A DNA stretch of 64,000 nucleotides from Gammaproteobacteria bacterium (GTDB taxonomy: Bacteria > Pseudomonadota > Gammaproteobacteria > SZUA-229), in contig JAOUKV010000018.1 of assembly GCA_029882355.1 (NCBI GenBank), positions 1-64,000 of the forward strand, given 5' to 3'. The translations under genes were made by a program, and so were the position numbers. The notes under the pieces were generated by a model that had not been told where the DNA came from, did not search any database, and saw only the letters and a list, made by a program, of their open reading frames with translations. Position 1 is the first letter of the stretch, and every line of letters starts with the position of its first letter. Positions 8,375 to 16,126 of the stretch are shown here, one piece after another.

Positions 8375-9466
8375 ATGATTAAAAGAAGATTATTAGTTTC
8401 AGCATTGATGGCCATTTCAGTTTCACTGATGGGTTGTGGAGGCAGTACAGCCATGTTCCGCGGTGATATTAGTCATACGGGAAAGATGGCGAGTTCAGGG
8501 CCAACATCGTTAGATAATTTAGCCTGGAAATACACATTTCCTGACAAAGTTTATGCTTCACCTGTATCTGATGGCGATAATATTTACCTTGGATGTAAGG
8601 ATGGTCAGCTATATGCAATAGATCAGAATAGCGGCAAGGTTCAGTGGAGTTTTAGAACCGGTGGTAATGTTGAGTCATCAGTTGCGCTGGCAGATGGCTA
8701 TGTGTTTGTTGGTAGTTGGGATAAAAATCTTTACGCCATTGATGCGGAGACGCGTGCCGAACACTGGAAGTTTCCAGTTAAGGGCCCAATATCTTCTTCA
8801 CCTGTAGTTAACGACGGTACCGTATATGTTGGTGGTGAAGACGGAAATATGTACGCGGTTGATATAGAAACCGGAAGAGAAAAATGGAAGTTTAATGCCA
8901 AAGGTGGCATTTATACATCGCCAGCAATCAAGGGTGATCTGCTCTTTTTTGGAACACTCAGGGGTGTAATGTATGCAGTAAACCTGGAAACAGGGCAGGA
9001 ATTCTGGCGCTTCCCTACACGACATAAAATTCATTCTTCACCAGCAGTTGATGACAACAATGTTTATTTCGGTAGTGATGATAAACACCTGTATGCCGTC
9101 AATATACGAACTGGTCAGCAAACCTGGAAAAAGAAAACAGCGGGACAGGTATTATCATCACCTGCACTCAGTGGCGATTTAGTGATTGTCGGAAGCAAAG
9201 ATAGTTATGTTTATGGCTTTGATAAAGACAATGGTTTCCGCGAATGGGAATATCGTACTCAGGGTCCCGTTTTTTCATCACCAGTGATTGCCTCGGGTGC
9301 GGTGTATGTTGGTAGTACTGACCGAAATCTCTATGTGTTGAATGAGTCAGATGGAAGTTTATTGTGGAAATATGCGACTGAAGATAAAGTTTTTTCAGCC
9401 CCTGTTGTGAGTGACGGAAAGGTATTTTTTAATAGCGTTGATGGTTCATTGTACGCTGTTAGATAA
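8375..9466 (+). CDS. BamB-like PQQ-type beta-propeller lipoprotein
   Basis: The lipoprotein signal runs MIKRRLLVSALMAISVSLMG followed by Cys, with the lipobox LMGC, so it should be lipidated and sent to the outer membrane. The rest is a series of about seven blades with the PQQ-like repeat pattern SSPVVNDGTVYVGG..NMYAVD..TGREKWKF. The ATG at 8375 is chosen over the upstream GTG (8351) and ATG (8363) because GGAG sits six bases before it and the signal peptide then has its normal length. The fold matches BamB, but true bamB normally follows hisS and precedes der; here the neighbours are alr and a nuclease. It may therefore be a paralogue with a different job. Confidence 0.82.
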   Translation: MIKRRLLVSALMAISVSLMGCGGSTAMFRGDISHTGKMASSGPTSLDNLAWKYTFPDKVYASPVSDGDNIYLGCKDGQLYAIDQNSGKVQWSFRTGGNVESSVALADGYVFVGSWDKNLYAIDAETRAEHWKFPVKGPISSSPVVNDGTVYVGGEDGNMYAVDIETGREKWKFNAKGGIYTSPAIKGDLLFFGTLRGVMYAVNLETGQEFWRFPTRHKIHSSPAVDDNNVYFGSDDKHLYAVNIRTGQQTWKKKTAGQVLSSPALSGDLVIVGSKDSYVYGFDKDNGFREWEYRTQGPVFSSPVIASGAVYVGSTDRNLYVLNESDGSLLWKYATEDKVFSAPVVSDGKVFFNSVDGSLYAVR

Positions 9467-9479
9467 TCAGAAAAATATT

Positions 9480-9516
9480 AACCTACCGTATGAGATAATC
9501 ATTCGGTAGGTTTTTT
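9480..9516. terminator. Bidirectional terminator between convergent genes
   Basis: AACCTACCG (9480-9488) pairs with CGGTAGGTT (9504-9512), with ATGA/TCAT extending the stem inside. T-rich on the plus side and A-rich before it, so it can serve both the lipoprotein gene and the minus-strand nuclease gene. Confidence 0.85.
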
Positions 9517-9518
9517 AT

Positions 9519-12326
9519 TCATATTTGCCAGCTGCTTTTTCGACACAGTCCTTCAAAGCTGCAATAGTTACAAGTTATTGTATCACCCCATGCGGGCAAT
9601 TCTTTTTTCTGTTTGATCATGTCTAGCATTATTTTAAGTCGATATAAAACGTCCTGTTTTATTGAATCAAGTGCCTCGCCAGAAAGTGTTGCGCCTGGTT
9701 TTACTTTATTTTTTGAGTCATCAAGTATTAAATAAATAATATTACTGGCGGCCTCATCGAGTAGTGAATAAGTGGTGAGCTGAATATTTTCGCCGCAGTC
9801 CACATCATCCTGCTTAGCAGAACTTCCTGTCTTATAATCAATAATGCAATGTTCACCGTTGTTTTCAATGTGATTTTGGTCGACACGATCCAGTCGACCA
9901 AAAATAATCGTAGATGCTGCTGTTTGTTTTTCAATATTTTCTTCGGTACTGTAAACAGACCAGTTTTTCTGTTGCTGGATTTGCCAGTCGATATAGCTGG
10001 GAATATGCTTTAACCAACGGTGCAACCAGCTTCGGTGCAATATATTGTCTTCCAGATCATCTGCAAAAATGAGGCTGGAAGTTTTAGTTAAATGCTCAAT
10101 GGCTAATTCACGATTTTCTTTATTTATTGCTTCGCTGAAAGGCGCTGGTAGAGTATCAGTCTGTTGATGAAAAGCCTGAAGTGCTTTGTGAATACGCTCA
10201 CCGTAATCAGATTTTTTTAATTCCTCGCTGATTTCATCAGAAGGTTTTAATTTGAGCATGTCACCAGCAAAAAACTGGTATGGACAGTTGATCAGACGTT
10301 GATGTGAGCCCGCCGAAATGCGTTTTGGAAGTAAATCGCCGTGAGCTTTAGGTGCGGCTCGTAGTGCCCGCTCAGGTAATGTCTCGGTATCACAAATCAT
10401 AACGCTATTATGTATGGATAGTAGATTGGCTAATTCCTTATTGGCCAGTGATTGCTTGAAACTTAATTGATGGAAATTTTCCAAAGCTTCTACCCAGGGT
10501 GAGGCCGGAATTTCTTCGCCATTATTTTCTGCTTTATAAGTGATTAAGGTTTCTTTACTGTTGCTCAGCAACTGCTGGAAATATTGCAGTCGCTGCGCGC
10601 ACTTACTGTCCCAGGTGGTCAAGCCCAGTGATTTTTTTGCCTGTTGATTAAAGAAAGGTGAGCTGGGTGGCGAGCCGGGCATAAACTGACGGTCAGCGGC
10701 GGCAATTACCAATCTATCGAAACTTCTTAATTGCGCTTGTTCTAAAGTCATTAACTGAACTGGTGATGCTTCTGTTTGAGGGCTAAACATGTGCTCTTCC
10801 AATGACATACCTAACCATGTTCTAAAATCTTCCCAGTGCAGCTCCGGATCGCTGTAACTCAGGCTATGTTGCATATCGCCCAGCGTTTGCATAATACGCA
10901 TACCCGCAGGGTCTTTTGCGTAGTTCTTCTCCATGCCCAATTGTTTTACGTTATCGAGTAAGGCTTCAAGAAAAACACTAAGAGGATGGCTCTCTTTTGA
11001 GAGGTAAAGTGCCTTTAACGATGCTGCATTTGCCTCTAGCTGGTTGAGTAGCGCGATGACCTGGTCGTAGGAGTTTGCAGGCCAGTGTTCGAGTTTTTTT
11101 AGGCGGTATTGCAGATGTTTTTTATAACGCGTTAAACCTCTAGCAATACCTTCGTGCTGGATGATATCTTTTTCCAGGCGGTAAACATTATTGAGTAATT
11201 CTTCACGGCTGCTATCAAGGATAACGAAATGAGATTTAAGAAAATCCAGCATGGCGCTGTAATCAAAATCTTCTTCGACACATTCCAACCAGCGTTCCAG
11301 TACGGCTGCAGCGCTTGTAGTTGCTAATGACCAGCCGGAAATATCCTGTACCGGCACATCCGCTCTTTCCAGTAGTGCTCGTAATCGACGTGCGAGTTTT
11401 CTATCTTCTGAAATAATACCGATATTTTTTGTGCCAGCGAGTAACCACTGCCTAATTTGTAGATCAATGGCGCGGGCTTCGTTTTCTACTTCTTTACAGG
11501 CATGAAGTGAAAAAGGTAAAGCCTGATCGTGTTTGAGTGATTTGAATTTTTCAACACGGTTTTTTAATGGCGCTTCGTTATAGGCAAAGGCGTATTGTAA
11601 AAACTGTTGAGTATGACTGGGTATTGAATCGTTTTGTTCAATACTCTGGCATTGCTGAAAGTTTTTTAATAATTCGATAAATTGTTTTTCACAGGGAAAT
11701 AATTGTTCACTTGCTAAACTGTAACAATAGAAATTGCTGGGCAGTTGAGATGCTGCCTCATGTAAACGAATGACGTAGGCGCTGGAGCTGTCCAGTAGCG
11801 CATGTGCCTGTAACTGCTGATGCCATGCATGCCATAAAGTATGCACTAAATGTGCTTCTTGTTGTAACTGTGGATGAGCCTGTTCAATGTTATAGGCCTG
11901 TCGTACAGTTTCCAGCCATTCTTCAGCCGATTGACACACTGTGGCGTGATGTAAGTTCAGTTCATCGAACAGTTTGAGTAGTGATAATGAAACCTGCCAT
12001 TTATTTTCATCGTTGAATAGTGACGGGTGTTGTTTTAATGCTTCGATGAACATCAACCGGCGAGCTTGTTCAGAAATGACGGTGTAGCTTGCATCCGGCA
12101 GGATGATATTGCTGTTGATCCATTCTTTCAGTGTACCGATCCAGGGCGGAATAACAGCATTGAGTCCTGATGTTTTTATTTGTTGTAATAATTCTGCACG
12201 AAAATCCTGCGCGGCACTGCTATTGGGTAGAAAAACGGTGACTGCATCCAGTTGTGGTAGAGAAGATTTAAATTGTTCAAGTAGCTGTGTTACTGCCAGT
12301 GCTATCATCGTTTGTTGATTGCTCAT
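9519..12326 (-). CDS. AddB/RecB-like PD-(D/E)XK nuclease, probable DNA repair protein
   Basis: Large protein of 935 residues. The C-terminal quarter is a RecB-type nuclease domain: the core reads GRLDRVD.....CIIDYKTGSS near residues 810-835, with the catalytic Asp and the D-x-K pair. An Fe-S cluster of AddB type is supported by a Cys in LINCPYQFFAGDML (near 690) and the closing CNYCSFEGLCR (near 920). The N-terminal two thirds look like an inactive helicase fold with no clear Walker A, as in the TIGR03623 'probable DNA repair protein' family. An AddA/UvrD-type helicase partner is expected for such proteins, but none is nearby. It lies nine bases after fdxA on the same strand, so both are probably on one transcript. 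Confidence 0.85.
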   Translation of the reverse strand: MSNQQTMIALAVTQLLEQFKSSLPQLDAVTVFLPNSSAAQDFRAELLQQIKTSGLNAVIPPWIGTLKEWINSNIILPDASYTVISEQARRLMFIEALKQHPSLFNDENKWQVSLSLLKLFDELNLHHATVCQSAEEWLETVRQAYNIEQAHPQLQQEAHLVHTLWHAWHQQLQAHALLDSSSAYVIRLHEAASQLPSNFYCYSLASEQLFPCEKQFIELLKNFQQCQSIEQNDSIPSHTQQFLQYAFAYNEAPLKNRVEKFKSLKHDQALPFSLHACKEVENEARAIDLQIRQWLLAGTKNIGIISEDRKLARRLRALLERADVPVQDISGWSLATTSAAAVLERWLECVEEDFDYSAMLDFLKSHFVILDSSREELLNNVYRLEKDIIQHEGIARGLTRYKKHLQYRLKKLEHWPANSYDQVIALLNQLEANAASLKALYLSKESHPLSVFLEALLDNVKQLGMEKNYAKDPAGMRIMQTLGDMQHSLSYSDPELHWEDFRTWLGMSLEEHMFSPQTEASPVQLMTLEQAQLRSFDRLVIAAADRQFMPGSPPSSPFFNQQAKKSLGLTTWDSKCAQRLQYFQQLLSNSKETLITYKAENNGEEIPASPWVEALENFHQLSFKQSLANKELANLLSIHNSVMICDTETLPERALRAAPKAHGDLLPKRISAGSHQRLINCPYQFFAGDMLKLKPSDEISEELKKSDYGERIHKALQAFHQQTDTLPAPFSEAINKENRELAIEHLTKTSSLIFADDLEDNILHRSWLHRWLKHIPSYIDWQIQQQKNWSVYSTEENIEKQTAASTIIFGRLDRVDQNHIENNGEHCIIDYKTGSSAKQDDVDCGENIQLTTYSLLDEAASNIIYLILDDSKNKVKPGATLSGEALDSIKQDVLYRLKIMLDMIKQKKELPAWGDTITCNYCSFEGLCRKSSWQI

Positions 12327-12335
12327 TGCAGCGGT

Positions 12336-12659
12336 TTATCTCTCCAGATACTGTAGCTTGCCTTCTACACCATCCCAGTCGTCAGCATCATCCGGTGCAT
12401 CTTTGCTTTCGTTGATTACCGGCCATTCACGACTGAGTTCCTCGTTCAAGGCCAGAAAGGCGGCTTGGTCAGCAGGCAGTTCATCATCGGCAAAAATAGC
12501 ATTGGCTGGGCATTCAGGTTCACACAAAGTGCAATCAATACATTCTTCGGGGTCGATAACGAGAAAATTGGGACCTTCATGAAAACAGTCGACAGGGCAG
12601 ACATCGACACAATCGGTGTATTTGCACTTGATGCAATTTTCGCCTACTACATAGGTCAT
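12336..12659 (-). CDS. fdxA: Seven-iron ferredoxin FdxA
   Basis: Small electron carrier of 107 residues of the Azotobacter FdI type, with a [3Fe-4S] and a [4Fe-4S] cluster. The first Cys set is in [20 protein letters not shown] and the second in [12 protein letters not shown]. The family's C-terminal extension is present and acidic. It is transcribed away from galU and probably together with the nuclease gene; the link may only be positional. Confidence 0.97.
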   Translation of the reverse strand: MTYVVGENCIKCKYTDCVDVCPVDCFHEGPNFLVIDPEECIDCTLCEPECPANAIFADDELPADQAAFLALNEELSREWPVINESKDAPDDADDWDGVEGKLQYLER

Positions 12660-12679
12660 ATTTTGGTTCTCAAAGGAAG

Positions 12680-12693
12680 TTGAAAAATATCAG
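12680..12693. promoter_or_regulatory. Possible FNR/Anr-type site between fdxA and galU
   Basis: TTGAAAAATATCAG matches TTGAT-N4-ATCAA at eight of ten defined positions. It lies about 20 bases upstream of the fdxA start. Single matches of this quality arise by chance in AT-rich DNA, so confidence is low. Confidence 0.25.
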
Positions 12694-12779
12694 GTAAAAT
12701 ATTATCACAGTGAAAGCTGCACGGGTGTTTGTAGATAGTTTAAAATCAATGCACACAAGAATAATGACAAGAGATAATA

Positions 12780-13646
12780 ATGACAACAATCAAAAAAGCC
12801 GTTTTCCCTGTTGCCGGTCTGGGTACTCGATTTTTACCCGCCACCAAAGCAGTTGCCAAAGAGATGCTTGCTATCGTTGACAAGCCTTTGATTCAATACG
12901 CGGCAGAAGAGGCTGAGAAAGCCGGAATTGATACCTTGATTTTTGTTGTTGGTCGTACGAAAAATTCCATCATTGATCATTTTGATAAGGCTTATGAACT
13001 GGAAAATGAGCTGGCACTTCGTAATAAAGATGCTCTATTGCAGATAGTAAAAGACACTGTGCCTGAAGGCGTAAGTTGTGTGTTTATTCGTCAATCAGAG
13101 GCGCTAGGGCTAGGCCATGCCGTATTATGCGCGGAGGCGGCTGTTGGTAATGAGCCCTTCGCTGTGATCCTGCCAGATGATTTGATCCACAATGAAGGTG
13201 ATAATTGTATGCAGCAGATGGTGGCTGTGTATAACAAATATCAGGCGTCGGTGATCGGTACTCAAACCGTGAATATGTCAGAAAGTGATAAATACGGCAT
13301 GGTGGCTGGTCCTAAAGTCGAAGATCGTCTGGCCATGGTGGATGAGATTATTGAAAAACCAGCTCCAGAAGAGGCTCCATCGGATCAAGCCGTGGTGGGG
13401 CGTTATATTCTTACCCCTGCCATTTTCGATATATTGAAAAGAACCGAGCGTGGTGCTGGTGGCGAGATCCAGCTAACTGATGGTATTGCTGCGCTACGCA
13501 AGTGCGAAGAAGTCTATGCTTATAGCTTTGAAGGCACTCGTTACGATTGTGGAAGCAAAATGGGTTATTTGCAGGCTACAGTCGAATTCGCGCTCAGGCA
13601 TGAAGAATTGTCAGAAAAGTTCAGTGAATATCTGAAAAATCTATAG
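12780..13646 (+). CDS. galU: UTP-glucose-1-phosphate uridylyltransferase
   Basis: Makes UDP-glucose from UTP and glucose-1-phosphate for lipopolysaccharide, exopolysaccharide and osmoprotectant synthesis. At 288 residues it is complete. The nucleotide-binding start VFPVAGLGTRFLPATKA, the ILPDD metal-site segment near residue 135 and EKPAPEEAPSD are typical of bacterial GalU. It stands alone, divergent from fdxA, with 443 bases of non-coding DNA after it. Confidence 0.98.
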   Translation: MTTIKKAVFPVAGLGTRFLPATKAVAKEMLAIVDKPLIQYAAEEAEKAGIDTLIFVVGRTKNSIIDHFDKAYELENELALRNKDALLQIVKDTVPEGVSCVFIRQSEALGLGHAVLCAEAAVGNEPFAVILPDDLIHNEGDNCMQQMVAVYNKYQASVIGTQTVNMSESDKYGMVAGPKVEDRLAMVDEIIEKPAPEEAPSDQAVVGRYILTPAIFDILKRTERGAGGEIQLTDGIAALRKCEEVYAYSFEGTRYDCGSKMGYLQATVEFALRHEELSEKFSEYLKNL

Positions 13647-14089
13647 TTATAACTACCCCTTCTAAATAATGGTTATATCTTTCATATATAGCCTTTTTAT
13701 TGATGCATGACCTTTTGTCGTGATAATCATGCCGAAAAGCACTAATCTTAAGTCTAATTGAGAATCGTTCTTGACAAAGCGGCGTTTTGATCCACACTCT
13801 GTTACGATTATTTTTTTTTAAAATATTAAATAAAGTGAGTGTTAGTACGATTTTTTATGTGATAGCAAAGGCCATAATATTAAAGTGGTTTGTTTATTGT
13901 GCATAATAACGCTTTGATTTTTATTATTGTTTTTTTCTTGACTTGATAAAAAAATAGGTCACAATTAGTTTGTCCAAATTTGTGCGCGAGTAGAAACGTA
14001 TTTAATAAATACACAATACTGGCTCACTAGATAAGAATAAAACTTGTTAAGTATTGAAAGAAGCTAGCCTGACAAATCAAAGGTAAGAG
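13647..14089. other. Long AT-rich region before the chemosensory locus
   Basis: No supported gene in 443 bases. The DNA is clearly more AT-rich than the flanking genes, with several T and A runs, as is common for a major promoter region. The best promoter match is TTGACT (13938-13943), 16-base spacer, CACAAT (13960-13965), about 125 bases before the first gene. No clear galU terminator is visible. Confidence 0.5.
13938..13965 (+). promoter_or_regulatory. Candidate promoter of the chemosensory locus
   Basis: TTGACT - 16 bases - CACAAT. The -35 matches five of six and the -10 four of six. It would leave a leader of about 120 bases. I saw no convincing sigma-28 or sigma-54 element in the region. 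Confidence 0.35.
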
Positions 14090-14827
14090 ATGGTCTATAA
14101 CGAACAAGACATATTGACGTTTGATCAGATAAGAAGTGAATTGCTCACCTTATCTAAAGAGCGTAAGACGGGTGATTTCTGCCTTTTCACCGAGGAGAAG
14201 CATGCGGCAGTCATCAGCTTCAATAAAGGTGAAATTGTTGGTTTACGTTACAGAATATCGAGGGGCAATGATGCTTTAAGGCTTATCAGGAAGATAAATA
14301 GTGCCAAAATCAGATTTCAACCAAATGATGAGTCCGTAAACCGAGCTACCGCAAAAGATATTCTATCGACTGCTGAGATTCTCAAAATATTGGGAGTAGA
14401 GCAGGATGGTTGTACATTTCAGGGCATGGGCAAGAAAATACTGGTTGTGGAAGACAGCGCAACGCAACGCAAAATTATCTGCAAGATGTTAGTGCAGAGT
14501 GGCTACCGCATTTTGGAAGCAAAAGATGGTTACGAAGCTTTATCCATTGCAGAGCTCGAAGAACCGGATCTAATACTGCTCGATATTATTATGCCGGGTA
14601 TTGATGGTTATAAAGTGATGGCAATGATGAAAGAAATTCCGGGTATGGAAAAAGTGCCCATCATCATGCTTACATCTAGAGACAAATTGATCGATAAAAT
14701 GCGCGGCAAAGTTTCAGGCACTAATGAATACCTGACAAAACCATTTAAAAGTAAAGAGCTGATTGGAAAAATAGAAAAATACACGAGTGATGACAGCTCG
14801 TTTCAAAAATCAAAGAGTGGATTATAA
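14090..14827 (+). CDS. DUF4388-like domain fused to a response-regulator receiver
   Basis: Protein of 245 residues. Residues 1-105 resemble the DUF4388/PatA-type N-terminal domain (RKTGDFCLF, then ISFNKGEIVGLRY and NDALRLIRKI), seen in gliding and pilus regulators. Residues 115-235 form a receiver close to PilG/PilH: acidic pair in VVEDSATQRK, phospho-Asp in LLDIIMPGIDGY, Thr in IIMLTSRD and Lys in EYLTKPF, all intact. It should be phosphorylated by the CheA encoded downstream and is a likely output protein of the locus. Shine-Dalgarno AAGGTAAGAG precedes the ATG. Confidence 0.85.
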   Translation: MVYNEQDILTFDQIRSELLTLSKERKTGDFCLFTEEKHAAVISFNKGEIVGLRYRISRGNDALRLIRKINSAKIRFQPNDESVNRATAKDILSTAEILKILGVEQDGCTFQGMGKKILVVEDSATQRKIICKMLVQSGYRILEAKDGYEALSIAELEEPDLILLDIIMPGIDGYKVMAMMKEIPGMEKVPIIMLTSRDKLIDKMRGKVSGTNEYLTKPFKSKELIGKIEKYTSDDSSFQKSKSGL

Positions 14828-14842
14828 AAATGCGACTAATAA

Positions 14843-14859
14843 ATAGGGAAGCTCCCTAT
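14843..14859 (+). other. Small intercistronic hairpin
   Basis: ATAGGGA-AGC-TCCCTAT, a perfect 7-bp stem shortly after the receiver gene, followed by a short T-rich stretch. It could be a weak attenuator or mRNA-stability element. Confidence 0.4.
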
Positions 14860-14915
14860 ATAGTTGTTTTCCACAAGATAATATTATCCAGCCTGGATGT
14901 TAATAGTGATACTAG

Positions 14916-15962
14916 ATGAGCGATAAAAAGAAAATTCTAATTGTTGATGATTCAAAGCTAATTCGTAAGGGTTTGGCTGGAATATTTGAGGCGTCAGACT
15001 CATTCGAGGTTATCGGTGAAGCGGCTGATGGTAAAGAAGCATTGGCAGCGATTAAGAAATTACAGCCGGATGTGGTAACACTTGATGTTGTTATGCCGGG
15101 TATGGACGGACTGACTACGCTGAAGCATATTATGATTGAGTGTCCCAGGCCAACAGTGATGTTGAGTAGCTTGACACAGGATGGAACCGAAACAACCTTT
15201 GATGCGCTTCGTTATGGTGCTGTTGATTTTATAAGCAAACCATCAAGGCTTGAAGATCAGAGTATGGATGATCTGGCAGAAGATATACTCAAAAAACTGG
15301 ATATTGCAGAGGGCATCGATGTTGGTGTTACTTCCTATATTCGAACACGCGCAGGAAATTCGAGCACAAATGAGCCTTTGGAAGGTAAGTGTAAAAGATT
15401 GGTCGCAATGGGTGCGGCTGAAGGTGGTTACCGGGCTCTAATGAAAATTATTCCCAATTTAGTGCCGGGTGATGCGGCCTATTTGGTGGTTCTGTATGCA
15501 GAAGAGAGTCATGTTGATGCATTTGCCTCTTATCTTGATGAGCACAGCAAGGTTGCAGTGAAGCGCGGACAAAATGAAGAAGTTTTACAGGCTGGTAGTT
15601 GTTATATCAGTGCTGGTTCAGATTATATGACCGTGCATGAGAAGGGAGATGATTTGGTCTTGCACGTCAGTCCAGCACCTTTTGCTTCACGCAAAGGATC
15701 TATTGATAGATTGCTATTTTCAGTTGCAGAAATTATGGCTGAAAATTCCGTTGGTGTTGTGCTTTCTGGAGTGGGTATAGATGGTTCTGAAGGAATGGAA
15801 GAAGTTGAGCGTGTGCAAGGCGTGACCATTGTTCAAGAACCAAAAAGCTGTCTGGCTCAGGAAATGTCAAAGTCAGCGCTTACATTGTGCTCACCAAATT
15901 ATATTGTTTCGGATGTTGATATTCCAACGACAATTAATGAAGTGATGGATGTTAGTTTTTAA
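14916..15962 (+). CDS. CheB-like receiver-methylesterase protein with dead catalytic site (1)
   Basis: Protein of 348 residues with CheB architecture. The receiver domain (1-125) is intact: VDDSKLIRKG, LDVVMPGMDG with the phospho-Asp, MLSS and FISKPS. The C-terminal domain (about 160-345) follows the CheB methylesterase fold, but the GASTGG serine motif reads GAAEGG, so the nucleophile is Ala168. The catalytic His of the QHM motif aligns with Tyr194 (LYAEESH). The third triad residue, Asp289 in GVGIDGSEG, is kept. Known CheB enzymes need Ser, His and Asp, so esterase and deamidase activity are very unlikely. A phosphorylation-controlled binding or scaffold role is inferred. It is not truncated or frameshifted. 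Confidence 0.88.
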   Translation: MSDKKKILIVDDSKLIRKGLAGIFEASDSFEVIGEAADGKEALAAIKKLQPDVVTLDVVMPGMDGLTTLKHIMIECPRPTVMLSSLTQDGTETTFDALRYGAVDFISKPSRLEDQSMDDLAEDILKKLDIAEGIDVGVTSYIRTRAGNSSTNEPLEGKCKRLVAMGAAEGGYRALMKIIPNLVPGDAAYLVVLYAEESHVDAFASYLDEHSKVAVKRGQNEEVLQAGSCYISAGSDYMTVHEKGDDLVLHVSPAPFASRKGSIDRLLFSVAEIMAENSVGVVLSGVGIDGSEGMEEVERVQGVTIVQEPKSCLAQEMSKSALTLCSPNYIVSDVDIPTTINEVMDVSF

Positions 15963-16028
15963 GTGATTTTATTTATGAGCATGAAATGTGGCTTTTAAAT
16001 TAAATGATAATAAATTGGTGGTGTTACA

Positions 16029-16044
16029 TCTCTTATAAAAGAGA
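16029..16044 (+). other. Small hairpin between the CheB-like and MCP genes
   Basis: TCTCTT-ATAA-AAGAGA, a 6-bp perfect stem in the 155-base gap before the MCP gene. The gap is AT-rich and may hold an internal promoter, but no strong -35/-10 pair is visible. Confidence 0.3.
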
Positions 16045-16126
16045 GCATCATAGATTTGGATATAAGTGTTATACAGTTTTTAATTAATGATAATTTCTTA
16101 CCTGATTGGGAAGGGGGATGACTAAA

